18,059 bases of DNA from Holophagales bacterium (GTDB lineage Bacteria > Acidobacteriota > Holophagae > Holophagales > Holophagaceae). Location of the stretch: assembly GCA_031281385.1 (NCBI GenBank), contig JAITFL010000036.1, positions 1 to 18,059 on the forward strand. The letters run 5' to 3'. Shown piece by piece: positions 1-7,820 of this stretch (positions within the stretch are counted from its first letter, which is position 1; each line of letters opens with the position of its first letter). The position numbers were made by a program, and so were the translations under genes. The notes below the pieces were generated by a model. That model was not told the DNA's origin. It saw only the letters and a program-made list of their open reading frames with translations, and did no database searches.

Positions 1-218
1 GCCGTCTGGTACTCAACGTGGGCGGTGTTGATCGTGATCCCGCGGGCCTTCTCTTCCGGGGCGGAATCAATTTCTTCGTAGCTCTTGGTAGAGCCTCCAA
101 ACTTTTTGGACAGGACGTACGTGATCGCCGCCGTGAGGGTAGTTTTCCCGTGGTCCACGTGCCCTATCGTCCCGATGTTGACGTGGGGCTTTGAACGATC
201 GAATTTTTCTTTGGCCAC
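1..218 (-). CDS. tuf: Elongation factor Tu, N-terminal part (runs off the window)
   Basis: This is the first 72 codons of EF-Tu, the GTPase that delivers aminoacyl-tRNA to the ribosomal A site. The protein begins [28 protein letters not shown]. The P-loop GHVDHGKT (about residues 19-26) and the switch I motif [12 protein letters not shown] (about residues 59-70) are both present and intact. The start is GTG (complement of 216-218), fixed by a strong Shine-Dalgarno TAGGAGG (complement of 224-230) and by the standard EF-Tu N-terminus. It lies directly downstream of tRNA-Thr, tRNA-Gly and tRNA-Tyr on the same strand, the classical tRNA-tufB order, so it is probably the last gene of that transcript. 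Identity is certain. Only the 3' part is missing, cut by the window edge. Confidence 0.97.
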   Translation of the reverse strand, partial: MAKEKFDRSKPHVNIGTIGHVDHGKTTLTAAITYVLSKKFGGSTKSYEEIDSAPEEKARGITINTAHVEYQT

Positions 219-290
219 AATTGCCTCCTAGAGTGTTGTAATGAATCGTGATGGTTGTAAATGCGTTGCTGGGTGTTTTTGGGGCGTTGG

Positions 291-365
291 TGGAGCCCAC
301 AGCCGGGATTGAACCGGCGACCTCATCCTTACCAAGGATGCGCTCTGCCACTGAGCTATGTGGGC
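291..365 (-). tRNA. tRNA-Thr (anticodon GGT)
   Basis: On the minus strand the acceptor stem GCCCACA pairs with TGTGGGC, followed by discriminator T and an encoded CCA (complement of 291-293). The D-arm AGCTCAGTGGCAGAGC and T-loop GGTTCAATCC are standard. The anticodon loop CTTGGTAAG gives GGT, which reads ACC and ACU threonine codons. It sits about 70 bp upstream of tuf, as thrT does before tufB in E. coli. Confidence 0.96.
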
Positions 366-403
366 CTTTACGCCACCCTTGCCTGTGCGCGCCGGCGCGG
401 GGC

Positions 404-479
404 TGGAGCGGGAAACGGGGTTCGAACCCGCGACATTCAGCTTGGAAGGCTGACGCTCTGCCAACTGAGCTACTCCCGC
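404..479 (-). tRNA. tRNA-Gly (anticodon TCC)
   Basis: On the minus strand the acceptor stem GCGGGAG pairs with TTCCCGC (last pair G-T), followed by discriminator T and an encoded CCA (complement of 404-406). The D-arm AGCTCAGTTGGCAGAGC and T-arm GGGTTCGAACCC are standard. The anticodon loop CTTCCAA gives TCC, which reads GGA and GGG glycine codons. It is the middle member of the Tyr-Gly-Thr-tuf transcript. Confidence 0.96.
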
Positions 480-601
480 AAAGGGCTTTTTCAGCTTGGG
501 CCGCGCAAGTGGGCGATATGTGCCGCCGGTTGGCGCCCCGTTTTCATTTTTTCTGGGCCAAATAGGCCCAAACGCCAGCCTTCCGCAAAAGGCCGGCCCC
601 G

Positions 602-688
602 TGGTGCCGAGAGAAGGATTCGAACCTCCGTAACGCGTCGCGTGGCAGATTTACAGTCTGCTGCCATTAACCACTCGGCCATCTCGGC
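602..688 (-). tRNA. tRNA-Tyr (anticodon GTA)
   Basis: On the minus strand the acceptor stem GCCGAGA pairs with TCTCGGC, with discriminator A and an encoded CCA (complement of 602-604). The 87-nt length and the long variable arm make it a class II tRNA. The anticodon in CTGTAAA is GTA, giving tyrosine. It is the first tRNA after the promoter at 755-783. The 122-bp spacer to tRNA-Gly holds a small TGGGCC/GGCCCA hairpin (about 558-574) of unknown role, perhaps a processing site. Confidence 0.96.
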
Positions 689-754
689 AATATTGTTTTT
701 TCAAGCTCCCGGCAGGGCGGCAAACGTACAGGCCATCCCTGAACAGGATTGATT

Positions 755-783
755 AGAATATCACCGGGCCAGAGAAAAAGCAA
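755..783 (-). promoter_or_regulatory. Sigma-70-type promoter of the tRNA-tuf operon
   Basis: Reading the minus strand, a -35 TTGCTT (complement of 778-783), an exact 17-bp spacer and a -10 TATTCT (complement of 755-760) are followed by about 67 bp to the tRNA-Tyr 5' end. The strongly AT-rich stretch immediately upstream of the -35 could act as an UP element, as expected for a stable-RNA operon. The call rests on motif and position only. Confidence 0.65.
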
Positions 784-792
784 TAACTTTTT

Positions 793-882
793 TATTGGGA
801 ATAAAAATGTCGGCTACTCAACGCCTCTGGCGAAATTCCAAATTCATTTTACGCTGAAAACATTTCTATTGGGAATAAAAAT
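793..882. repeat. 16-bp direct repeat upstream of the tRNA-tuf promoter
   Basis: TATTGGGAATAAAAAT occurs exactly at 793-808 and again at 867-882, a 74-bp offset. The proximal copy lies just upstream of the predicted -35. The spacing is close to seven helical turns, so a factor could contact both copies on one DNA face. This may be an UP element plus an activator site, or chance AT-rich similarity. No gene is seen between 689 and 938. Confidence 0.5.
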
Positions 883-938
883 TGCTGTGGGCAGCGTCAA
901 TGTCTTACCCTAACCCCCTAACCTCTGAAAGCTGATCC

Positions 939-1664
939 CTAGCCTCCTCTAACCGCCAACACTCTAAATAAAGCAACGGCGGCGGCGGCGGAGACGTTCA
1001 GGCTGTCTATCTTGCCGGGCATCTCAATTTTCAGCAGCACGTCGCACTTCTCCTTTATTTTCTGGCGCAGGCCGTCACCTTCGGAACCCACCGCTATGAC
1101 AGTGGCGGCGTCGAACTTTTCAAGCAGATAGTCGCGGCAGCCGTCGCCAGACGCCATTCCATAGACCCACGCGCCCGCTCTTTTCAGCTCGTCTATCGCC
1201 CGCCCCAAGTTGGTCACCCGCGCAAGCGGGACCATCCATGCAGTTCCCGCGCTGGCCCTCATGGCTGCATCACTAAGCTGGGCAGACCTTCTTTCGGGAA
1301 ACACTACTGCGTCCGCGTTGGCGGCGGCGGCTGTCCGCAGCAGGGCACCGAAATTATTGGGGTCCGTCACGCCGTCCAGTATCAGGATCAGCGCGTCCTT
1401 GCCGCGCAGCCCAATTATTTTCAACAATTCGGGCATGCCTATGTAATTAGCCGCCTCGCCTTCGCCTACAGCGCCTTGGTGGCGCCTGCCTCCCACCATG
1501 CGGTCTAGCGCATCAGGTGAACCCTCCTTCACGGCGGCCCCCGCAGCTATGGCCTCTTCCCGCAGCGGGGCGAGCCGCGCCCAAGCCTGTGGGGCTACCC
1601 AGAGGGTTCTGAGGCCGCCTTGCCTGATGGCCCCCTCGCAGGCGTTGGGGCCTAGAAAAAGCAC
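939..1664 (-). CDS. rlmB: SpoU/TrmH-family 23S rRNA 2'-O-methyltransferase (RlmB-like)
   Basis: This 241-residue protein is a SPOUT methyltransferase of the TrmH/RlmB type, which 2'-O-methylates a G in 23S rRNA using S-adenosylmethionine. The short N-terminal substrate-binding part begins GPNACEGAI, matching the usual G-x-(N/H)-A-V-x-x-A-L start. The SAM-knot motifs are intact: motif 1 DPNNFGALLRTA (about residues 101-112, with N104 and R110), motif 2 AVGSEGDGL (191-199) and motif 3 EMPGKIDSLNVSAA (214-227). The start is GTG, immediately after the TGA of the upstream porin gene with no gap, so the two are translationally linked. The last codons and TAG stop fall inside a short degenerate repeat at the 3' end. 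TrmH-family members acting on tRNA are hard to exclude, but motif 3 looks RlmB-like. Confidence 0.85.
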   Translation of the reverse strand: MLFLGPNACEGAIRQGGLRTLWVAPQAWARLAPLREEAIAAGAAVKEGSPDALDRMVGGRRHQGAVGEGEAANYIGMPELLKIIGLRGKDALILILDGVTDPNNFGALLRTAAAANADAVVFPERRSAQLSDAAMRASAGTAWMVPLARVTNLGRAIDELKRAGAWVYGMASGDGCRDYLLEKFDAATVIAVGSEGDGLRQKIKEKCDVLLKIEMPGKIDSLNVSAAAAVALFRVLAVRGG

Positions 1665-3065
1665 TCAAAAGCTCTTTTTGTAGCCGATTGACAAAAGGTG
1701 CCCCATGCCCTCGACCTTGGCTGGCGTTCCCGAGTAGCTGAGCCCTGACGATGTCCAATTTCCGCCGACGTTGTTGGCTATGACGTCCTCCGCCTGGCGG
1801 TACTGGTACCCAGCGGACAGTTCGCCACCGAAGAGGCGGCGGGCCAAGCCAATGGAGAACCCCGCCGATTTTGCGCCACCAAGCATGGCTTCTATCTCTT
1901 GCTCGTCCCTGGCCTCGGGGTCGTAAGAGAAGCCGGCCCTGACGGCCCAGTTTTTGTTCAACGTGATCTCTATCATCGCGGATAGCGCCAGCGCGTCCCG
2001 AAATTCATAGTTCCTGTCCAGCGTGGTCACAGTCCCGCTAGGAGTCTTGAGCTCGGCCTGGGTGGGCACGCTGGCCGATGATGCGCCAATGTAGCGCAGA
2101 TCCAGTTCCCACGTCGTCGCTTGGTTCAGGCGGTGCCTGATTCCCGCTTGGATTTTGTAGGGCATGGAAATGTCCCCTGCGCCAGGCTGCGCCGACAGAA
2201 GGGCCATCATGGCCTGCGCCCTGTCCTCAATGCCCAGGTCGGGTATAGAATCGGGCTGCCCCTTGCCATAAAAGCTCACTTCATCCCCCATAGAAGCGGC
2301 TAGGCTTGGCCGCCCCTTGGCGCCGCTGGTGAAGCTGCCGCCAAAGGTCCACCTGCTGGTGATGGCGTACCGAAGTCCAACGGAAAAGGTGGGCGCAGTG
2401 ACGCTGCCTTCCTGCTTGGCAATGGTCTCCAAGAGGGCCTCCACGGGGTTGGCATCTCCAGCGGGATGGCTGGGGTCAACTGGCACAAGGGCGCGCAGGG
2501 ACACTGCCGAAGCATAATTCAGGCTGGTGGTCCCAACAGAGAGGCCAATGCTGAACGCATCGGTGATCGCATACGCCGCCTGCATTTCGCTCCGCATGGA
2601 TTTCAAGTCGAAGGAATGGCCGAAAAACCTAGACGGGCTCTCGAGCGGAATCTCCAGATGGCGCATGTACGGCGTATCTACCCTGACCCCGAATGCCAAT
2701 TTTTTGGTGTATTGCCAGCATCCGCCGAGGGCCGGCATGAAGCGGTTCCTGTCCGTGCTGAATAGCTGCCTCTCGTTGGAAGGCATGGTGAGCTGGGTGG
2801 ACTGTAGCTCCATCCCGGTGGCCAGATAGACCGAATTGCTGCCCTGCACAGTCACCAGCAGGGCCGGGTTCAGCGAGCAGGCCTCTAGGCTCCTGCCGAA
2901 GGCCACGCCCGCCCCCGACCTAGCAATGTTGGCCGGATCCGAGCCGGGCAGCCAGATGGCCTGCCCCCTGACGACCGCAGGGGCCGCGCAGAGACTGGCA
3001 ACTATCAAAAAGGTTCTTGGCTTAAAATGGGGCAAAAAGTGGAACGCTTTGGCCTTCAACTTCAA
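1665..3065 (-). CDS. FadL/OmpP1-family outer-membrane beta-barrel protein
   Basis: This protein of about 466 residues belongs to the FadL/OmpP1 family of hydrophobic-compound transporters in the outer membrane. An N-terminal signal peptide (hydrophobic RTFLIVASLCAAPAVV, then a probable cleavage near RG-QA) precedes the mature start. That start carries the family's ARSGAGVAFGRSLEACSLNPALL-like segment, here split around residue 50. Alternating strands such as WELDLRYIG, WAVRAGFSYDP and LSAGYQYRQ follow, and the protein ends in aromatic F (YKKSF), typical of BAM-inserted barrels. I chose the TTG at complement 3063-3065 because GGAGAG lies 6 bp upstream. An upstream TTG at 3104 would give 479 residues, but it sits at the predicted transcription start. 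The stop directly abuts rlmB. The substrate is unknown. Confidence 0.8.
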   Translation of the reverse strand: MKLKAKAFHFLPHFKPRTFLIVASLCAAPAVVRGQAIWLPGSDPANIARSGAGVAFGRSLEACSLNPALLVTVQGSNSVYLATGMELQSTQLTMPSNERQLFSTDRNRFMPALGGCWQYTKKLAFGVRVDTPYMRHLEIPLESPSRFFGHSFDLKSMRSEMQAAYAITDAFSIGLSVGTTSLNYASAVSLRALVPVDPSHPAGDANPVEALLETIAKQEGSVTAPTFSVGLRYAITSRWTFGGSFTSGAKGRPSLAASMGDEVSFYGKGQPDSIPDLGIEDRAQAMMALLSAQPGAGDISMPYKIQAGIRHRLNQATTWELDLRYIGASSASVPTQAELKTPSGTVTTLDRNYEFRDALALSAMIEITLNKNWAVRAGFSYDPEARDEQEIEAMLGGAKSAGFSIGLARRLFGGELSAGYQYRQAEDVIANNVGGNWTSSGLSYSGTPAKVEGMGHLLSIGYKKSF

Positions 3066-3106
3066 TTTGGTCTCTCCTGTCACAGTCTTAATCTTCCTTG
3101 CCAATC

Positions 3107-3112
3107 ATTATA
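3107..3112 (-). promoter_or_regulatory. Perfect -10 hexamer before the FadL-like gene
   Basis: The minus strand carries TATAAT (complement of 3107-3112). No good -35 lies at 16-18 bp; TTGAAC is 20 bp upstream. If used, transcription would start near 3100, which makes the upstream TTG at 3104 unlikely as a start and favours the TTG at 3065 with its GGAGAG ribosome site. Confidence 0.4.
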
Positions 3113-3223
3113 GTGCGATGAATGAGCGACAAGTTCAAGCCAAATATAGTACCCGCACTTCAAAACCGTAACAAGATGAATCCGTGTAGGGGTGTTCAAC
3201 TTGGTATTATCACGGCTCACGCC

Positions 3224-3952
3224 CTAAAGTGCCGCCGCCAGCACTTCGTAGCTCTTCAGCGGCCCAAGCTCTTCCAGCAGCTTGGCCCTAAGCAGCATTG
3301 TTATGGCGCGAGAGGCTGGGGTTTCATACGCATCCGGCATATCTTCTGCCTTGGCGCCCCTAAGTTTTTGCAGGTATTCCTTTGCCCCCGGCGGCAGGGG
3401 GCCGCCGGGTGGCGCGGGCAGGCAATCAATGCAGTGCCAGCCATGCTCGCCCAGGCCGGCAAACGGCGAGTGTGCGTTGCCGCACCTGCCACAGGCGATT
3501 GGGCGAGGCAGAAGGCCCAGGCAATGCAGCAGCCAATGCTCGGCGTATGCCAGCACAGACATGGCCCTGTCGGGCTGGGCCTTTAGCACCCTAGAGCAAC
3601 TGAGGGCCAGCCGAAACAGGCGCGGATCCTCCAGCCCCTCTTTTGCCACCCTGTCCAACAGGTCTGCAATGCAGGATATAGCTAGGCTGCTGTCCAAGTG
3701 CCCAAGTGTCATCGGCGAATGTTGAAGATCACAGCGCGTTATTCGGCGCACATCCAAGTGTTCCTTTCCGAAAAACTCCACCCTGACCAAGCTCATGGGC
3801 TCAAACGCCGCTACCCACTTGGCCGACGGTTTTTTTGCTCCCCTAGCCAAGCCCGCAAGCCTCTCCCCATCGCTGGACAGAAATGACACCACCAGGCCGC
3901 CCTCTTGGAAAGGCGAAGGCCGAAGGACTATCGCATCGTGCGTCCACTTCAT
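3224..3952 (-). CDS. recO: DNA repair protein RecO
   Basis: RecO (242 residues) works with RecF and RecR to load RecA on gapped DNA by displacing SSB. The N-terminal OB-fold starts MKWTHDAIVLRPSPFQEGG and continues with LSSDGERLAGLARGAKKPSAKW (given here in family terms: a strand followed by a basic G-x-R-GAKK loop). The C-terminal half holds the zinc-binding pairs C154-GR-C157 and C174-ID-C177, usual for RecO. Length is normal for the family. The start is the only ATG fitting the N-terminus. No clear Shine-Dalgarno precedes it; instead a TTTCAATTGTCA repeat unit (3954-3965) abuts the start codon. recO is divergent from lepA and lies upstream of the porin-rlmB pair on the same strand. Confidence 0.92.
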   Translation of the reverse strand: MKWTHDAIVLRPSPFQEGGLVVSFLSSDGERLAGLARGAKKPSAKWVAAFEPMSLVRVEFFGKEHLDVRRITRCDLQHSPMTLGHLDSSLAISCIADLLDRVAKEGLEDPRLFRLALSCSRVLKAQPDRAMSVLAYAEHWLLHCLGLLPRPIACGRCGNAHSPFAGLGEHGWHCIDCLPAPPGGPLPPGAKEYLQKLRGAKAEDMPDAYETPASRAITMLLRAKLLEELGPLKSYEVLAAAL

Positions 3953-3953
3953 A

Positions 3954-4095
3954 TTTCAATTGTCAGTCGAGACACTTGCAAAACTCCACTCCAATTATGA
4001 AATCACCCGCAAAATGAACACCCCCAAAAACAAGAAAACCGGCGTGGGCGCAGCTCGCATCCGCCATTGTCAATTGTCCATTTTCAATTGTCAAT
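3954..4095 (-). repeat. Dispersed AATTGACAATT repeat region, copy A (upstream of recO)
   Basis: The minus strand of 4064-4095 reads ATTGACAATT, six variable bases, then GGACAATTGACAATGG. The same 32-bp pattern recurs at 13992-14023. A further 12-mer TTTCAATTGTCA (3954-3965) matches 4082-4093, and ACTTGCAAAA (3974-3983) is the complement of a decamer in copy B. Each unit contains a consensus -35-like TTGACA, spaced 17 bp from GACAAT in the 32-bp part. It points at recO, whose ATG begins 111 bp away. No gene lies between 3953 and 4206. Confidence 0.65.
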
Positions 4096-4206
4096 TTGTT
4101 AATCAAAACCTCAAAGTCCAAAAATGGCAGGGTTTTGTAATAGACTAAATTATAAACTGTGCGCCGCCTACAGGCCCCTAGTTAAGGATATTGATAAGGA
4201 CATTGA

Positions 4207-6027
4207 GTGACAGACCCATCGCTGATACGCAATTTTTCGATAATAGCCCACATAGACCACGGCAAGTCCACCTTGGCGGATCGCCTTTTGGAGCTGACGC
4301 AGACTATTGCCAAAAGGGACATGCAGGAACAGATACTCGACGACATGGACTTGGAAAGGGAACGCGGGATAACCATCAAGGCACACGCCGTCACGCTGAA
4401 GTACGCCGCGCAGGACGGCAAGACCTACACGCTAAACCTCATTGATACACCCGGGCATGTTGACTTTACTTACGAAGTTTCCAGAAGCCTAGCCGCCTGC
4501 GAGGGGGCCATCCTAGTGGTTGACTCAACGCAGGGAGTAGAGGCGCAGACCCTAGCAAATACTTATCTTGCGCTGGAAAACGAATTGGAAGTTTTTCCAG
4601 TGCTGAACAAGACCGACCTGCCCTCTTCCGAGCCAGAGCGCGTTTTGGAAGAGATAGACCAAGTAATAGGCTTGGTTGACACGGCCCACTCCGTCAGCAT
4701 CAGTGCCAAGACAGGCGAAAACTGCGACTTGGTGTTGGAAAGCATTATCAAGCACATCCCCCCACCATCGGGCGACGCGACCGCGCCACTGCAAGCACTG
4801 GTGTTCGACAGCTACTACGACAGCTACAGAGGCATCGTGTGCCTTTTGCGGATAGTCAATGGAACAGTGAAGCCTGGGCAGATAGTCCAGTTCATGCACA
4901 GCGGCTCCACTTACAGGGTGGACGAAATCGGCACATTCTGCCCCAAGATGTGCAAGGCCGATGAACTGTCCGCCGGCGAGGTGGGCTATCTCATTGCCTC
5001 AATAAAGCAATTGTCCGATGTCAGCGTCGGCGACACATTGACGCACACACTCACTAATTCCACAAAACCAGCGTCCGAACCCTTGGTGGGTTTCAAAGAA
5101 TTGCAGCCAGTCGTGTTCGCTGGCATCTTTCCAACGTCCAGCGACGATTTTGAAAACCTGCGCGACGCGATGGAAAAGCTTAGGCTCAACGACAGTTCCT
5201 TCAAATTCGAGCCAGACACCAGCCAAGCATTGGGCTTCGGCTTTCGTTGCGGATTTTTGGGGCTGCTGCACATGGACGTGGTGCAAGAGAGGCTGGAGCG
5301 CGAATTTGACCTAGACCTAATCACAACGGCCCCATCCGTGCGCTACCACGTGACGCTGACTACTGGGGAAACAATCAATGTTGACAACCCAGCAAAGATG
5401 CCGCCCACACAAAAAATAAAATTCATAGAAGAGCCAATAATCGAGGCAACGATTTTGACCAGGCCAGACTTTGTGGGCCCCCTCCTAAAACTGTGCGAAG
5501 AGAGGCGCGGCACACAGCAGAGGCTGGAATACGTGGGCAAGGACAGGGTAATGCTGGTCTATGACCTGCCGCTAAACGAAGTGGTGCTGGACTTCTACGA
5601 CCGCCTAAAGAGCCTTTCCAAAGGCTACGCCAGCTTCGACTACCACCTAAAGGGCTATAGTGAATCGGACTTGGTGAAGATGGACATCCTTGTAAACGGC
5701 GACCCTGTTGACGCGCTGTCTGTGCTGGTACACAAGTCCAAGAGCCAGTTCATGGGTCACCAACTCACAGTCAAAATGAAAGAGGTCATACCCCAGCAGT
5801 TGTTCGACGTGGCCATACAGGCCGCGCTGGGCGGAAAGATAATAGCCAGAACAAATGTAAAAGCTAGGCGCAAGGACGTGCTTGCAAAGTGCTACGGCGG
5901 CGACGTGACGCGCAAAAAGAAACTTCTAAGCAAGCAAAAAGAAGGCAAAAAGCGTATGAAGTCCATAGGTTCTGTGGACATACCCCAAGAAGCGTTCCTT
6001 GCGATACTCAAGGTTGGGGACGACTGA
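4207..6027 (+). CDS. lepA: Elongation factor 4 (LepA), ribosome back-translocase GTPase
   Basis: LepA/EF4 is a ribosome-bound GTPase that catalyses back-translocation and affects ribosome biogenesis and stress translation. All five G motifs are visible: AHIDHGKST (G1, residues 14-22), RGITIK (53-58), DTPGH (80-84), NKTD (134-137) and SAKTG (166-170). EF-G-like domains II, III and V follow, with the diagnostic LepA C-terminal domain ([21 protein letters not shown] and [17 protein letters not shown]). The 606-residue length is normal for the family. The start is GTG, 6 bp after AAGGA, and gives the expected N-terminus. No signal peptidase gene (lepB) follows; the next gene is an unrelated ATPase after 379 bp. 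Confidence 0.97.
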   Translation: MTDPSLIRNFSIIAHIDHGKSTLADRLLELTQTIAKRDMQEQILDDMDLERERGITIKAHAVTLKYAAQDGKTYTLNLIDTPGHVDFTYEVSRSLAACEGAILVVDSTQGVEAQTLANTYLALENELEVFPVLNKTDLPSSEPERVLEEIDQVIGLVDTAHSVSISAKTGENCDLVLESIIKHIPPPSGDATAPLQALVFDSYYDSYRGIVCLLRIVNGTVKPGQIVQFMHSGSTYRVDEIGTFCPKMCKADELSAGEVGYLIASIKQLSDVSVGDTLTHTLTNSTKPASEPLVGFKELQPVVFAGIFPTSSDDFENLRDAMEKLRLNDSSFKFEPDTSQALGFGFRCGFLGLLHMDVVQERLEREFDLDLITTAPSVRYHVTLTTGETINVDNPAKMPPTQKIKFIEEPIIEATILTRPDFVGPLLKLCEERRGTQQRLEYVGKDRVMLVYDLPLNEVVLDFYDRLKSLSKGYASFDYHLKGYSESDLVKMDILVNGDPVDALSVLVHKSKSQFMGHQLTVKMKEVIPQQLFDVAIQAALGGKIIARTNVKARRKDVLAKCYGGDVTRKKKLLSKQKEGKKRMKSIGSVDIPQEAFLAILKVGDD

Positions 6028-6253
6028 CTCGAAATTAGGGAACAGGGGCTAGATTGTAGGGATTGGGCTGCATCAGTTCTTACCCCTCAACACTTATAGC
6101 CCTTCCCGTAGGGAATGGCACGGAGTGCATAGGCTGCGCCGTTAGTGTAGCGAGGCGCCGTTAGGCGGGGAGCGGAACGAAAAGCACAGCCGTAATCTAT
6201 GAGAGTCGCTGCCAATCAATAGGGGAAACGCTATAGCACCCTATCTTTTTGCC
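6028..6253. other. Non-coding stretch after lepA
   Basis: No convincing gene is seen. The first 40 bases hold a degenerate repeat (TTAGGGAACAGGGG, then TAGGG) similar to short repeats at other gene ends in this window. A decamer GCGCCGTTAG occurs twice within 6137-6173. A weak TTCCC-GTA-GGGAA hairpin lies at 6103-6115, but it has no U tract, so a lepA terminator is not clear. Confidence 0.5.
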
Positions 6254-6345
6254 GCCAAACTTCACAACAAAACTCGGCCAAACTTAATAACGGAATTGAG
6301 CCAAACTTCACAATAAAATTGAGCCAAACTTCACAATTTTTCTTT
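6254..6345 (+). repeat. Four tandem 23-bp repeats upstream of the AAA/DUF4143 ATPase
   Basis: Units start at 6254, 6277, 6300 and 6323, each beginning GCCAAACTT. Units 1, 3 and 4 share GCCAAACTTCACAA; unit 2 has diverged (TTAATAACGG). A 21-base stretch spanning a unit boundary is repeated exactly at 6294-6314 and 6317-6337. The TTCACA of unit 4 is positioned as the -35 of the predicted ATPase promoter. The array therefore looks like a set of operator or activator sites controlling that gene, though it could be the edge of a mobile cassette. Confidence 0.85.
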
Positions 6346-6358
6346 CAAATGTTATTAT
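6330..6358 (+). promoter_or_regulatory. Predicted promoter of the AAA/DUF4143 ATPase
   Basis: TTCACA (6330-6335), a 17-bp spacer and TATTAT (6353-6358) form a plausible sigma-70 promoter about 48 bp before the ATG. The -35 lies inside the fourth 23-bp repeat, so a protein bound to the repeats would directly affect RNA polymerase. Confidence 0.5.
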
Positions 6359-6406
6359 TTACTGGGATGTAGCTATCTGCAAAAACCCACACCAAGGAGA
6401 ACCGCG

Positions 6407-7672
6407 ATGAAATACATGCCAAGAGCCACGGACGCGGCAGTCGCCGAAAAACTTCAGGGCTTGGGCGGCCTGATGATAGTCGGCCCCAAATGGTGCGGCA
6501 AGACTTCCACGGCGCAGCAGTTTTCCAACAGCGCGGTCTACCTAGACGATTCTGAGGATGGGCAAAGCAACGTCCAAATTGCCTCGCTGAACCCCTCCTT
6601 GCTGCTAAAGGGTGCGACACCTAAGCTCATTGATGAGTGGCAGTTGGCCCCCGATCTTTTTGGGGCAGCTAGGCGGGAGATTGACAAAAGGGGAGCCAGT
6701 GGCCAATTCATATTCACGGGTTCGACTACGCCGCCCTTGGCACAGGCCAGACACTCTGGCGCGGGCCGGTTCTCATACATCCGCATGTATCCCATGTCCC
6801 TTTGCGAATCGGGAGAATCGAATGGCTCCATATCCCTAGCGGACTTATTCGCTGGCAAGCCCGACTTGGGGACAGCCTCCAGCCTGACCATAGAGTACCT
6901 GATATTTTGCATAATAAGGGGCGGGTGGCCAGGTACGCTGCGGATGCGCGAAAGTGCCGCGCTAAACGTGGCCAAAGAATACATCTATTCCATCGAGAAC
7001 AACGAATGGATATATTCAACAGACAAAAGAGTTAAACGCCACCCAGAAAAAATCAGGGCCCTCATCAGGTCATTCGCCCGCAACACAGCCACCACTGCAT
7101 CCATAGAGACTGTGGTCAAGGACATCGCCGAGTCGGGCGGGGCAATATCGCGGGGGACGGCGGACGCATACATAAGGGAACTGCACAATCTTTTTGTCAT
7201 AGACGACCAACCGGCGTGGAAGGCCTCGTTGAGGTCGGCCACCCCGCTGCGCCAAGCGCCCAAAAGGCACCTGGCCGACCCTTCCCTGGCTGCCGCCGCC
7301 ATAGGTGCGACGCGGGACAAGCTGCTCAAGGATTTCAACACGCTGGGCTATCTTTTTGAATCCCTGTGCGTCAGGGACGTGCGCGTGCTTGCCGCCGCCA
7401 ACGATGCTTCAGTCTCCCACTACAGGGACAAGACCGACCTCGAAGTGGACATCATCATAGAGAGGTCAGACGGTGCTTGGGGCGCGATAGAGGCCAAGCT
7501 AGGGGGGCGACAAGAGGACGAAGCCGCCGAAAACCTCTTAGAGCTTGCAGCCAAGATAGACGATTCAAAGCGCGGCGGCCCCGCCTTCCTCGCCATCCTT
7601 ACTGGCGGAAAGTACCCGTGCAAACGAAAAGACGGAATATTTGTCGTCCCCATTGGCTGTTTGGGGGCGTAA
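6407..7672 (+). CDS. AAA-family ATPase with C-terminal DUF4143 (nuclease-like) domain
   Basis: This 421-residue protein has the two-part layout of the AAA_14 + DUF4143 family, common as multi-copy accessory genes in anaerobes and of unproven function. The N-terminal ATPase shows Walker A GPKWCGKTS (residues 26-34), Walker B KLIDEWQ (73-79) and a sensor-like IFTGST (102-107). A winged-helix-like middle (GTADAYIRELHNLFVIDD) precedes the DUF4143 part. That part carries a PD-(D/E)xK-like set: DLEVDIII (D348), then AIEAKLG (E362, K364). The ATG follows AAGGAGA with a 6-bp gap. It stands alone between lepA and a convergent gene, with its own promoter embedded in 23-bp repeats. It may be a horizontally acquired regulatory or defence-type ATPase; no partner toxin gene is visible. 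Confidence 0.88.
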   Translation: MKYMPRATDAAVAEKLQGLGGLMIVGPKWCGKTSTAQQFSNSAVYLDDSEDGQSNVQIASLNPSLLLKGATPKLIDEWQLAPDLFGAARREIDKRGASGQFIFTGSTTPPLAQARHSGAGRFSYIRMYPMSLCESGESNGSISLADLFAGKPDLGTASSLTIEYLIFCIIRGGWPGTLRMRESAALNVAKEYIYSIENNEWIYSTDKRVKRHPEKIRALIRSFARNTATTASIETVVKDIAESGGAISRGTADAYIRELHNLFVIDDQPAWKASLRSATPLRQAPKRHLADPSLAAAAIGATRDKLLKDFNTLGYLFESLCVRDVRVLAAANDASVSHYRDKTDLEVDIIIERSDGAWGAIEAKLGGRQEDEAAENLLELAAKIDDSKRGGPAFLAILTGGKYPCKRKDGIFVVPIGCLGA

Positions 7673-7820
7673 CCTAGGGACTAGGTCGAGTCGCGTCGCA
7701 TCATTTCTTAAAAAATTGTAGGCGTGGGCGAAGCATGCCAATCTGCACCGACGGTCAAGGGCGTTGACTATATGAACCAAAGTTGCAGGAACGCCCGTCC
7801 CGAGCATGAAAAGGCAGTGC

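Noticed and set aside
67..565. Frames running through the tRNA cluster and antisense to tuf
   Set aside because: The three tRNA genes and the EF-Tu start explain this sequence completely.
3122..3586. Plus-strand frame of 154 codons opposite recO
   Set aside because: It is antisense to recO, which has clear family motifs and zinc cysteines. The frame has no recognisable domain.
6254..6345. CRISPR-like appearance of the 23-bp repeats
   Set aside because: The units are directly adjacent with no unique spacers, so this is a tandem array and not CRISPR.
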